NCBI RefSeq assembly: GCF_027627455.1
Contig: NZ_CP115483.1
Span: 434,001-498,000 of the forward strand
Length of the DNA: 64,000 nt
DNA from: Sphingobacterium sp. SYP-B4668
Lineage (GTDB): Bacteria; Bacteroidota; Bacteroidia; Sphingobacteriales; Sphingobacteriaceae
Direction of reading: 5' to 3'
Position numbers and translations under genes: made by a program. Positions 38,175 to 46,499 of this stretch are shown here, in pieces. Below the pieces are notes generated by a model that worked only from the letters and a program-made list of their open reading frames with translations, did no database searches and was not told the DNA's origin. The first letter of the stretch is position 1, and the number at the start of each line of letters is the position of its first letter.

Positions 38175-38966
38175 TTAACCGACCGCGATGAATTCTTTGC
38201 TTGGATTGCTATTGGTCAATAACTCGTGATTACGAATCGTGCAGGTTTTTAATAAATCTTGAAGTGGATATCTAGCCGCAACCTCTTTGATGGCCGCAAG
38301 ATGCTTCTCATGATGTATGTCGGTACCGACAAAATCATATAAACCAGATTTGATTAAGGTCAAAGCGGTCGTCTTCACATTGCTTCCATAGTACCTGGAG
38401 ACGGATAGTATGTTGAGTTGGAGAGCACAACCCGCATCCTTAATCTGCTTGAATATCTTAAAGTTTTGCTGATAATAGTTATAGCGTTCAGGATGTGCCA
38501 AAATAGGTTTGTATCCCATGGACTGGATATCCATAATTGTCCTAAATAGAGATTTGGATTCGGCTAAATAGGACATTTCTATTAACACATAATCGTTGGG
38601 CATAGTACAAAGCTTATTGTCAGCGACTAATACATCCAAGCCTTGATCAATCATGTGCTCTGCAGCATAGTGCAGCTGTACCTTTGACTCGCGTGACGTG
38701 AGCGTTGCCTTCAATTTTTTGTAAGCGTCTTCAATCGTTTGCTTGGTATTGGGATATACGCCATCCATAATATGGGGCGTACAGATAAATTTATGCAGCC
38801 CAAGCTCTTGTAGGCCTTCGATAAGTTGGATAGATTGCTCAATAGATTTGCTGCCATCATCAATTGCTGGGAGAAGATGGTTGTGCATGTCAATGCCTAA
38901 AAATGCTAAGGCATCATGATGGTGGAGTGTCTTTTTTTTACGGAATAGCTTGGACAGTAGATTCAT
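38175..38966 (-). CDS. CpsB/CapC-family (PHP-type) tyrosine-protein phosphatase
   Basis: A 263-residue cytosolic protein with the metal-binding PHP motifs DMHNHLLPAIDDGS, CTPHIMDGVYPN, HPERYNYY and GTDIHHEKH. Members (CpsB, YwqE) dephosphorylate the tyrosine kinases that control capsule assembly. It is divergent from a dehydratase-Wza-Wzc cluster, whose kinase at 42374-44764 is its probable substrate. Length matches the family. Confidence 0.93.
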   Translation of the reverse strand: MNLLSKLFRKKKTLHHHDALAFLGIDMHNHLLPAIDDGSKSIEQSIQLIEGLQELGLHKFICTPHIMDGVYPNTKQTIEDAYKKLKATLTSRESKVQLHYAAEHMIDQGLDVLVADNKLCTMPNDYVLIEMSYLAESKSLFRTIMDIQSMGYKPILAHPERYNYYQQNFKIFKQIKDAGCALQLNILSVSRYYGSNVKTTALTLIKSGLYDFVGTDIHHEKHLAAIKEVAARYPLQDLLKTCTIRNHELLTNSNPSKEFIAVG

Positions 38967-39377
38967 ACTCGTTTTTAAAAATGTTGTACAGTTATATTAC
39001 GTAACGGCTATTTGTTAACATATGCTACAATATTATTTGTTATTTATAAATATTGGACACTACAAATATAAATCAAATACTTGATACTTAGTGGTGACAT
39101 ATAATTTATGTTTCATTATAAGGTAAAAAAATTAATACAATCCTTATTGTTTCCGTTTCTTTGGTAAAACCTGTTCAAAAATGCTGTTTAATAGTCAAAA
39201 AGTATGCTGTCTCTTGCCGAATTATACAATACAATATCTGTATGTAAAACAAGACGTCGGACGAATAGTTTTTCTATAGCAAATAGTTTTCCAGAATTAT
39301 TTTAGGATGACGTTTCATTTTTGGAATAATACTTGTACGGATGCGATTATCATACTAAGCTATAGAAGAGAATCGAA
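38967..39377. other. Divergent promoter region of the capsule genes
   Basis: About 410 bp, AT-rich, no gene. On the minus strand TATATTTG (39070-39063) matches the -7 consensus and lies about 100 bp before the phosphatase start. For the plus-strand dehydratase gene the nearest candidate is a degenerate TAATACTTG near 39326. Confidence 0.4.
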
Positions 39378-41318
39378 ATGTTGAATTTTGCTGGTTTAAA
39401 AAGAAGATTGAGACGAGATAATCCACGATGGGTGGTGTTGTTGATTGATGTTTGTATCGTATGTGGATGTTATCTATTTTCTCATTTTGCTATTAACAGT
39501 TTTAGGGGAAGCTTCGAGCTGGAAATGATGTTCAAAAAGGCCCCTTTGATTTTGACGGTGTATTTTCTCTGTTTCATATGGTATGGTACCTATAAAGGTA
39601 TCGTGAGGCAGACGGGGATACGCGACGCTGTTCGAGTATTCAAAGTCGTATGGACGGCCATGGTGATATTGATGGTGATTACGGCAGCGACACGTGCGCT
39701 TTTTGAAAAGGGTACAGTAGCGGGTGATTATCTGCGGATGTCCTATGCACTTCTATTTATGCATGCTTTCTTTACCATGGTATCCTTGGTAGCGGCCCGG
39801 ATATTTTACAGGACGTTGTATGAGGCGTTCTTCTTCCGTAAGCGTAAGCAGGTAGCGGTATTGATCTTCGGGGCTTCGCGGCCAGGGCTTATGGCCTTGT
39901 CTCTACTTCGGGACGATGTTCGGGTCAAATACTCGGTAGTATCCTATGTCGAAGATAAGTCCTCGCGCATCGGTAAACGGATCGGGGGACTCAAAATATA
40001 TTGTTTGGAGGCTATCGATCAAGAGTTTGTCGATGAACATCATATTGAGCAGGTCATTATTGCAGTAGAGAACAATGATCCGGAACGATTGCAGCACGTT
40101 TCTGAAGTATTTGAAAACCTGGGGTTGGAGATCAAGATTATGCCGCCAGCTAGTACATTATTGAATGCCGGTGGGCAGCGACAGATTCGGGCACTGAAAA
40201 TCGAGGATTTACTGGGGCGAGAAACCATCAAATTGGATAATCCAGCAGTGCAGCGTGAAATGAAAGGAAAAGTAATCTTGGTGACGGGGGCAGCAGGATC
40301 TATAGGGTCGGAATTGGCCCGTCAGATTGCTAGTCAGCGTTATGAATCATTGATCTTGTTGGACCAAGCCGAATCCGCATTGTATGACTTGCAGCAGACA
40401 TTGAAGGCTGCTGATATAAGTAAAGTACATTTTGTAGTGGGCAACGTACGTGATAAAAAATTTATGGAAAGCATATTCGATCAGTTTAAACCCAAACTGG
40501 TTTTTCATGCAGCAGCATATAAGCATGTACCCCTGATGGAGCATAATCCCTATGAGGCCATCTTGACTAATGTGGTCGGTACCCAGACGGTGGCAGATCT
40601 TGCCATGAAGTATAAGGCTACAAAATTTGTCATGGTGTCAACAGATAAAGCGGTAAATCCTACAAATGTAATGGGGGCGACGAAACGAGCAGCCGAAATC
40701 TATGTCAACAGCTGTAATGACATTTCGGATACAAATTTTATCATCACCCGATTTGGGAATGTGCTGGGCTCCAATGGATCGGTAATACCGTTGTTTGAAC
40801 GACAAATGGAGGCTGGAGGGCCATTGACGCTGACACATCCGGATATTACTCGATATTTTATGACCATACCGGAAGCTTGTCAACTGGTACAAGAGGCCGG
40901 TGTCATGGGCAAAGGTGGAGAAATATTTGTCTTCGATATGGGCAAGTCAGTCAAAATCATGGAGTTGGCAAAGCGGATGATCCGATTGAAAGGATATCGA
41001 TATCCAGAAGACATGGATATCCAGATTACGGGCCTACGCCCAGGAGAAAAAATTTATGAGGAATTGCTCGCTAACAATGAAAATACAATCAAAACCCATC
41101 ATCCTAAGATTATGATCGCGAATGTCAATCGGGAAGATATACCCACCAGAAGGATGATATTGGATAAACTCTGCACCTCAATCATGCGGATGGATCGGCA
41201 GGAGGTCAATCCCATCGAATTGGTGCGGATGCTGAAAAAAGTGGTGCCCGAATTTGTCTCCAAAAATTCGGTCTACGAAATCTTAGACAATCAACAGTCA
41301 TTTTCAACAACAGAATAG
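39378..41318 (+). CDS. CapD/FlaA1-like membrane nucleotide-sugar 4,6-dehydratase/epimerase
   Basis: A 646-residue protein. Four hydrophobic helices lie in the first 150 residues, followed by a CoA-binding-like Rossmann domain (VAVLIFGASRPGLMALSLL) and an extended SDR domain with GAAGSIGSELARQ at about residue 303, NVRD, HAAAYKHVPLMEHNP and STDKAVNPTNVMGATKR containing the catalytic Lys region. Relatives (WbpM, CapD, PglF) convert UDP-GlcNAc to a 4-keto-6-deoxy sugar, the first step to rare amino sugars of capsules and O-antigens. It leads a plus-strand capsule cluster; the next gene starts 242 bp later. Confidence 0.94.
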   Translation: MLNFAGLKRRLRRDNPRWVVLLIDVCIVCGCYLFSHFAINSFRGSFELEMMFKKAPLILTVYFLCFIWYGTYKGIVRQTGIRDAVRVFKVVWTAMVILMVITAATRALFEKGTVAGDYLRMSYALLFMHAFFTMVSLVAARIFYRTLYEAFFFRKRKQVAVLIFGASRPGLMALSLLRDDVRVKYSVVSYVEDKSSRIGKRIGGLKIYCLEAIDQEFVDEHHIEQVIIAVENNDPERLQHVSEVFENLGLEIKIMPPASTLLNAGGQRQIRALKIEDLLGRETIKLDNPAVQREMKGKVILVTGAAGSIGSELARQIASQRYESLILLDQAESALYDLQQTLKAADISKVHFVVGNVRDKKFMESIFDQFKPKLVFHAAAYKHVPLMEHNPYEAILTNVVGTQTVADLAMKYKATKFVMVSTDKAVNPTNVMGATKRAAEIYVNSCNDISDTNFIITRFGNVLGSNGSVIPLFERQMEAGGPLTLTHPDITRYFMTIPEACQLVQEAGVMGKGGEIFVFDMGKSVKIMELAKRMIRLKGYRYPEDMDIQITGLRPGEKIYEELLANNENTIKTHHPKIMIANVNREDIPTRRMILDKLCTSIMRMDRQEVNPIELVRMLKKVVPEFVSKNSVYEILDNQQSFSTTE

Positions 41319-41469
41319 AGGCTTGTAGCCTTTCGTAGGATATTTAATTATAGAACCGCGGATGTGCTGTAGGTTGGGGGAGCCCTCCTGGAGAAGGGAA
41401 AGAAGTAGAATAAAAGTGGGTTTAAGTTATTATCTTTAACTTTTACTACCGCTGATAGGCTAAAAAATG

Positions 41470-41477
41470 TATTTTTG
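41470..41477 (+). promoter_or_regulatory. -7 promoter box before the polysaccharide export gene
   Basis: TATTTTTG matches TAnnTTTG exactly and lies 83 bp before the start at 41561. No convincing -33 TTG at the usual distance. It suggests an internal promoter for the export and kinase genes. Confidence 0.4.
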
Positions 41478-41560
41478 CGGATAGGCCTAGTTGCTGATTG
41501 GACTTGGACCGATTCTTGTAATGAAAGAAAAATCTTCAATGAAGGAGGATTAAAGTAAAA

Positions 41561-42355
41561 ATGAATAACAAATTTATGAGCAAAAAACTACCCAAAGGGA
41601 TTGTCTTACTGTGTATCGCGCTATCTTGGATGTATTTTTTTTCATCGTGTGCCAACCGGAAAGATTTGATATATTTTCAACCGGACTCTACCGCGTTGAA
41701 TACCTCCTATGAGCTGAATGCGCCAAAATTACAAGCGGGAGATATCTTGACGATATCGATTACTGCGGATGATATCCGAGCCACCCAACCCTTTAATGCC
41801 GTGAATAGTTATCAAGTAGGGTCTTTGACTAATACCAATCCCTTTCTCCCCACTTATACCATCGATAATGATGGGTTTATAGACTTTCCGAAATTAGGCA
41901 GGGTCAAGCTAGCGGGACTCACCCGTACCCAGGCCATCAATGATTTGCGAACGCGAGTGGGACAGTATATTGTGGATCCGGGGGTAAATATCAATATCCG
42001 TAACTTTAGGGTGACGGTATTGGGAGAAGTGGCGCGTCCGGGCACATTTACCGTCGAAAATGATCGCATAACAATCTTGGAAGCATTGGGAATGGCGGGC
42101 GACTTGACCATAAACGGTGTGCGGCAGAATGTGATGGTCGTACGGGAGCAGAACGGACAGAAAAGTGAATATCGAGTAGACCTCACGAAGCGGGATGCCT
42201 TAAACTCACCGGTCTACTATCTGGCACAAAATGATGTTATCTATGTACAGCCAAATGGCGCACGGGTACAATCCTCTAAATATACGCAGAACAGTACTGT
42301 TTTTATCTCAGTAGCCGGTATCATTATCACGATTATCTCGGTTCTTGTCCGTTAA
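41561..42355 (+). CDS. Wza-like polysaccharide export lipoprotein
   Basis: A 264-residue lipoprotein (lipobox FFSSC, Cys30; a start at Met6 is also possible). It has the Poly_export block (APKLQAGDILTISITADD, then YTIDNDGFIDFPKLGRV) and an SLBB domain (NFRVTVLGEVARPGTFTV, ILEALGMAGDLTINGVR). A hydrophobic C-terminal helix (about 245-263) could be the membrane-spanning segment, as in Wza. It forms the outer-membrane channel for capsule or exopolysaccharide. It is 18 bp before the kinase gene, its usual partner. Confidence 0.94.
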   Translation: MNNKFMSKKLPKGIVLLCIALSWMYFFSSCANRKDLIYFQPDSTALNTSYELNAPKLQAGDILTISITADDIRATQPFNAVNSYQVGSLTNTNPFLPTYTIDNDGFIDFPKLGRVKLAGLTRTQAINDLRTRVGQYIVDPGVNINIRNFRVTVLGEVARPGTFTVENDRITILEALGMAGDLTINGVRQNVMVVREQNGQKSEYRVDLTKRDALNSPVYYLAQNDVIYVQPNGARVQSSKYTQNSTVFISVAGIIITIISVLVR

Positions 42356-42373
42356 ATTTTTCTTTCGCATTCT

Positions 42374-44764
42374 ATGAATAATACACCCAATATACAACCT
42401 GATAGCCAAGATCAGGAAATAAACCTGAAACAGCTCTTTGAACAGTATGTCTTTTATTGGAAGTGGTTTGTCCTGTCGGTCATCGTTTGTCTGATCGGTG
42501 CATTTTTATACTTGAGGTATGCTGAGCGGGTGTATAGCATCTCTGCTAAAGTATTGCTCCAAGACGAAAAACAGGCTAGTGGCGAGCTCGCTGGATTGGG
42601 CGAATTGGCGACGTCGTTGACCGGCGGCGGGACTACTCCGGCATTTGTATCCGATCAAATAGACGTCATCAAATCACGTCGGATCATGCGTAAGGTAGTG
42701 GAGGATAATCGACTGAATATCCAATATTACAGCAAGGGGAATGTAAAGTCGTCGGAACTATTGGAAGGGGAATCACCCCTTAAATTGGTGTTTTTGGAAT
42801 CCAATAATCCCAAGCAAGACTCGACGGTCTATATCTTTACCATTAAAGCAAGTGGTAATAGCTACAACTTAGTCGATGATGAACGGACCGTAAAAAATAT
42901 CGGGCTAGGTAAGCGTATCGAATCACCGGTAGGACCTATAATGCTCGTCCCACAGGGGGGGAAGAAGCTGGAAGGCGAGCTGCTTATTACAGCACTGCCC
43001 GTGGCAAAAGCTGTTGACGATTTGTTGCTCGGTGTACAGGTCACCCCCAATAAAGAAAAACAGTCATACATTGTCAACTTTTCTCTGAATCATGCCAATA
43101 GGCCGAAGGCCGAACTCATCTTGAATAGTCTTATCGATCGATATAACCAAGATGTCACAGATGATAGAAGCCGTATCACGAAGGCTACTTCTACGTTTAT
43201 CAGTTCCAGATTAGATCTCATTGCGCAAGATCTAGCATCGGCAGACAAGAAGGTCGCGGACTATAAGGACAACAACAACCTGGTGGACATGGGGACTGAA
43301 GCGCAGTTGTACATGCAGAATGCGTCTGAAAATGAAAAGAAGCTCTTGGAATATAAAACGCAATTGCAGCTTGCGGATATGATGAAAGATGCCACGCAGG
43401 GCGAGAATAGTCAATTGTTACCTTCGAACATCGGATTACAAGATATCTCCATACAGAATGCCGTGAAGAGCTATAATGAATTGGTACTCGAACGAGACGA
43501 TCTCTTGAAGTCTGCGACGCCAGATAATCCAGTGGTACAAAACCTGACCAAAAATATTCAGGAAATCAATAGGTCTTTGCAGACATCCTTACAGAACTAT
43601 AGACAGGTGTTGCAGTCCAATGTATCCTCTCTAGAAGGGCAGAGAAATACGCTGCAAGGAAGATTAGGGCAGTTGCCTAACCAAGAACGAGGCTTTAAGG
43701 ACATCTCTAGGCAGCAACAGATCGTCGAAACATTGTACTTGTTCTTATTACAGAAAAGGGAAGAAAACGAAATAAAGGCCTCGGCTACACCTGCAAATCT
43801 TAAAATAATAGACAGTGCCTATGGCTCGGATATTCCAGTTTCTCCAAAAAAGAGCATTATTCTATTGGGCGCACTGATATTGGGCTTTTTGATTCCCTTT
43901 GGTGCCCTGTACATCAAATTTTTACTAGATAATAAGTTGCATTCGAGAAAAGATATCGAAGAGAAATTCAACGTGCCAATATTGGGTGAGATTCCGCAAT
44001 CCGATGACCCTATTATCAAGGATAATGATAGAAGCTCTTTGGCGGAGGCATTCCGTATCCTGAGAACGAATATTTCGTTTATGCTGGGTAATCGGAAGGA
44101 CAAATCGTCCGTCATCTTCGTGACGTCGACTACCTCCGGAGAAGGAAAGTCTTTTGTGACGACCAATTTGTCCCGAATATTGGCCATGTCTGGTAAAAGT
44201 GTGCTCTTGATTGGGGCGGATATCCGAAGCCCGAAGGTATTGGACTATCTAGGTCTTTCTCACTTGCAACACACGAATATCGGCATTACCCAGTTCTTGG
44301 TGAATCCGGATATGCCGATAGAGAACATCGTAATCAAGAAGCCGGGGTCGTATGATTTTGACGTCATATATTCTGGCTATGTGGCGCCGAATCCTGCTGA
44401 GTTGTTGATGAACGGCCATTTTGAAGATGTCATCAAATGGAGCCGGTCACACTATGACTATGTGCTGGTGGATACTGCACCCGTCAGTCTGGTGACGGAT
44501 ACTTTGTTGATATCAGATAGCGCCGACCTGACGGTGTACGTTGCTAGAGCTAATTATCTAGACAAACGTTTGTTGAACGTACCGAAAGAACTATATGAAC
44601 AAGAGAAGCTGAAGAATATGGCGGTGGTGATAAATGATGTGGACTTTGCAAGGGGCTATGGCTATGGCTATGGCTACGGCTACGGTTATGGAGATACGGG
44701 AGAGGTCTCGTTGCGTAAACGTCTTAAAAATCTAATCTTTGGAAAGGACAAAAACCGGATATAA
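42374..44764 (+). CDS. Wzc-like polysaccharide co-polymerase / tyrosine autokinase
   Basis: A 796-residue inner-membrane protein: Wzz domain with TM1 (about 31-53), a long periplasmic coiled coil (about 250-470), a GNVR block (QQIVETLYLFLLQKREENE), TM2 (about 490-515), then a cytosolic BY-kinase domain with Walker A TSGEGKS (588-593), A' LLIGADIRSPK and Walker B VLVDTAPVS. The C-terminus has six Gly-Tyr units (44654-44689) before a basic tail, replacing the usual tyrosine cluster. It controls chain length and export of capsule with the Wza-like protein; the CpsB-type phosphatase at 38175 would reverse its phosphorylation. Confidence 0.95.
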   Translation: MNNTPNIQPDSQDQEINLKQLFEQYVFYWKWFVLSVIVCLIGAFLYLRYAERVYSISAKVLLQDEKQASGELAGLGELATSLTGGGTTPAFVSDQIDVIKSRRIMRKVVEDNRLNIQYYSKGNVKSSELLEGESPLKLVFLESNNPKQDSTVYIFTIKASGNSYNLVDDERTVKNIGLGKRIESPVGPIMLVPQGGKKLEGELLITALPVAKAVDDLLLGVQVTPNKEKQSYIVNFSLNHANRPKAELILNSLIDRYNQDVTDDRSRITKATSTFISSRLDLIAQDLASADKKVADYKDNNNLVDMGTEAQLYMQNASENEKKLLEYKTQLQLADMMKDATQGENSQLLPSNIGLQDISIQNAVKSYNELVLERDDLLKSATPDNPVVQNLTKNIQEINRSLQTSLQNYRQVLQSNVSSLEGQRNTLQGRLGQLPNQERGFKDISRQQQIVETLYLFLLQKREENEIKASATPANLKIIDSAYGSDIPVSPKKSIILLGALILGFLIPFGALYIKFLLDNKLHSRKDIEEKFNVPILGEIPQSDDPIIKDNDRSSLAEAFRILRTNISFMLGNRKDKSSVIFVTSTTSGEGKSFVTTNLSRILAMSGKSVLLIGADIRSPKVLDYLGLSHLQHTNIGITQFLVNPDMPIENIVIKKPGSYDFDVIYSGYVAPNPAELLMNGHFEDVIKWSRSHYDYVLVDTAPVSLVTDTLLISDSADLTVYVARANYLDKRLLNVPKELYEQEKLKNMAVVINDVDFARGYGYGYGYGYGYGDTGEVSLRKRLKNLIFGKDKNRI
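44654..44689 (+). repeat. Six tandem GGY-TAY hexanucleotide units in the kinase gene
   Basis: Six consecutive Gly-Tyr codon pairs, with both TAT and TAC and one GGT, form a short tandem repeat near the 3' end of the kinase gene. Gain or loss of a unit would keep frame and change the number of phosphorylatable tyrosines by one. Confidence 0.9.
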
Positions 44765-44790
44765 TATCACGTAAATACATTTATTAAGGG

Positions 44791-44820
44791 AAAGCAGGTG
44801 TATTACATCTGCTTTTTTTA
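44791..44820 (+). terminator. Rho-independent terminator after the capsule kinase gene
   Basis: AAAGCAGGTGT (44791-44801) pairs with ACATCTGCTTT (44805-44815) with one G-U and a 3-nt ATT loop; seven T residues end it. It is 27 bp after the kinase stop. Confidence 0.9.
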
Positions 44821-44924
44821 TTGGTAGCGCCAACCTCATCACTTTTCTATAAGCCTTAATTTCATCAGATAGTAGGTCTCCAGAAGATACATGAATATCA
44901 TAACGTAGCCTGTAGGAAGGATTG

Positions 44925-45935
44925 CTATCGAACTATCTCACAATCTAAGATAATCGTTTCATACTCTTCATAGGGCGAATGTTTTCGCTTTAAAAGCTCC
45001 AGGAGATGTGCTGATCCCAATTGCCCCATCTTCCGGGTGGGTTGTCGGATGACCGACATCGGCATTCCAAACGAGCCTACATATGGATTATTCGTGTACC
45101 CCATCAGATGCATATCGCGAAAGTCGGTGAATTCGGGTTTTTGAAGGATCCCCACAATCATATTGGACATCATGTTGGTCGCTGTAAATATTCCGTCTGG
45201 CATCAGATTTTTCTCGACGAGAAATGTCAATCTTGACAAAATGATTTTTTCGATGAGTTGGGAATCTTGCTGATCACATTGAAGGAGATAGTTGGAATCA
45301 AAATCAATTCCTTTGGCTAAAAGTGCTTTTTTGTAACCTGCCAACCTGACTTCGGTAGCACCTAGCGTGACATCTGTAATAAGGAGGATTTTCTGGCAGC
45401 CTTGGTTTAAAAGTAGCGTCGTCCCCTCAAAACCGGTCTTGAAATTGTCGACTCCGATTTTAAACGTATCTAGACTATTATGAATGCGATCTAGGACAAT
45501 TATACGACATCCTATATTTTTGATATGCTCGAGGTTACCAATGATAGCGGGATGATTAATCGGCGAAATAATGATACCGTCTACCCCACGCCTATGCAAG
45601 ATATCAATGCATTCTAATTCTTTCTCGACATTGTCAAAGCTCTCGAGTACGACCATGCTATAGGACGAAAATCGTAAAGTCTCCAATATACCTTCTAGAA
45701 TCTCGGCAAAGAAAGTGTTGCTTATATTGGAAACGACCACACCGATCAAATTACTCTTCCCTTTGGTCAGATTTTGTGCTGTATAGTTGTATGTGTAACC
45801 ATTTTTATTTGCGTAATCTTTTACCCGCTTAATCGTTTCCTCACTTATTTCGTAACTATCAGATAGAGCTTTGGAAACCGTTGATTTTGATAGATTTAGC
45901 GCTATAGCAATATCTTTTATTCTCAACTTTTTCAT
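44925..45935 (-). CDS. LacI-family transcriptional regulator
   Basis: A 336-residue regulator with N-terminal LacI helix-turn-helix (RIKDIAIALNLSKSTVSKAL), hinge (YNYTAQNLTKGKSN) and a periplasmic-binding-protein-like effector domain (LIGVVVSNISNTFFAEIL, DGIIISPINHPAI, MGYTNNPYVG). It is divergent from the double SusCD locus at 46500 and probably controls that locus and itself. Two perfect palindromes just upstream (45965-45978 and 46004-46017) fit LacI-type operators. The ligand is likely a sugar or sugar phosphate released by that locus. Confidence 0.95.
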   Translation of the reverse strand: MKKLRIKDIAIALNLSKSTVSKALSDSYEISEETIKRVKDYANKNGYTYNYTAQNLTKGKSNLIGVVVSNISNTFFAEILEGILETLRFSSYSMVVLESFDNVEKELECIDILHRRGVDGIIISPINHPAIIGNLEHIKNIGCRIIVLDRIHNSLDTFKIGVDNFKTGFEGTTLLLNQGCQKILLITDVTLGATEVRLAGYKKALLAKGIDFDSNYLLQCDQQDSQLIEKIILSRLTFLVEKNLMPDGIFTATNMMSNMIVGILQKPEFTDFRDMHLMGYTNNPYVGSFGMPMSVIRQPTRKMGQLGSAHLLELLKRKHSPYEEYETIILDCEIVR

Positions 45936-46125
45936 AGCATATTCATATTAGGTTGTTGATACTTAAAAGTATACTTTTCATAGACATGCTCTCTTAATTT
46001 CAACGAAACCGGTTTCGCCTGTTACGCAATCGTTTTCGTTGAATAGTCCTCCGATATTGTCGATTTTATATCTCTATAATTGATTCAATTATTAACACCT
46101 AGTATACTAACTAGATCGACTAAAT
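45936..46125. promoter_or_regulatory. Divergent control region with two palindromic operators
   Basis: AAAAGTATACTTTT (45965-45978) and CGAAACCGGTTTCG (46004-46017) are both perfect 14-bp palindromes. The second, with a central CG and GAAACC half-sites, is the classic form of a LacI-family operator. They lie 30 and 69 bp upstream of the LacI start, so autoregulation is likely. Confidence 0.65.
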
Positions 46126-46299
46126 ATGATGAATAGACAAGTGCGCTTATTATTACGATTTTTTGTATCGGCAGCTTTATTTTTTTCCTATAGATGTTCA
46201 AGGATTGGAGCGGGTATGGTTCCCATGAAATCCAAACAAATTTCTAGTGTGATTGAAAAAATCCATGCAATAATCTATCCAAAATTGCTCGTGGGGTAG
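46126..46299 (+). CDS. Possible small secreted peptide or gene remnant (57 codons)
   Basis: ATG at 46126 opens a 57-codon frame (MMNRQVRLLLRFFVSAALFF) with a basic and then hydrophobic start, ending at TAG 46297. After two in-frame stops (TAG and the TAA at 46303) the same frame continues open to 46434 with WFFDGRDYYWSQYEI. No lipobox of good form and no family recognised. It could be a decayed gene, a leader peptide, or chance. Located in the 564-bp gap before the SusC gene at 46500. Confidence 0.25.
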   Translation: MMNRQVRLLLRFFVSAALFFSYRCSRIGAGMVPMKSKQISSVIEKIHAIIYPKLLVG

Positions 46300-46499
46300 A
46301 CCTAAATCGTGCTGTGGTTTTTCGACGGCCGTGATTACTACTGGTCCCAATATGAGATATGCACTAATGCTTATATCGGTAGAAGTGACGGTCAGGCGAT
46401 GAAAGCCAGGAAAAATAAGCTTTTTAGAGATTAAGAATCTCCATTACTAACTGGAAATTATTAACAAGACTATACTAACCTATAGATCAACTATAAATT

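Noticed and set aside
44654..44689. GGY-TAY repeat as an on/off phase-variation tract
   Set aside because: The unit is six bases, so slippage by whole units never shifts frame; only tail length could vary.
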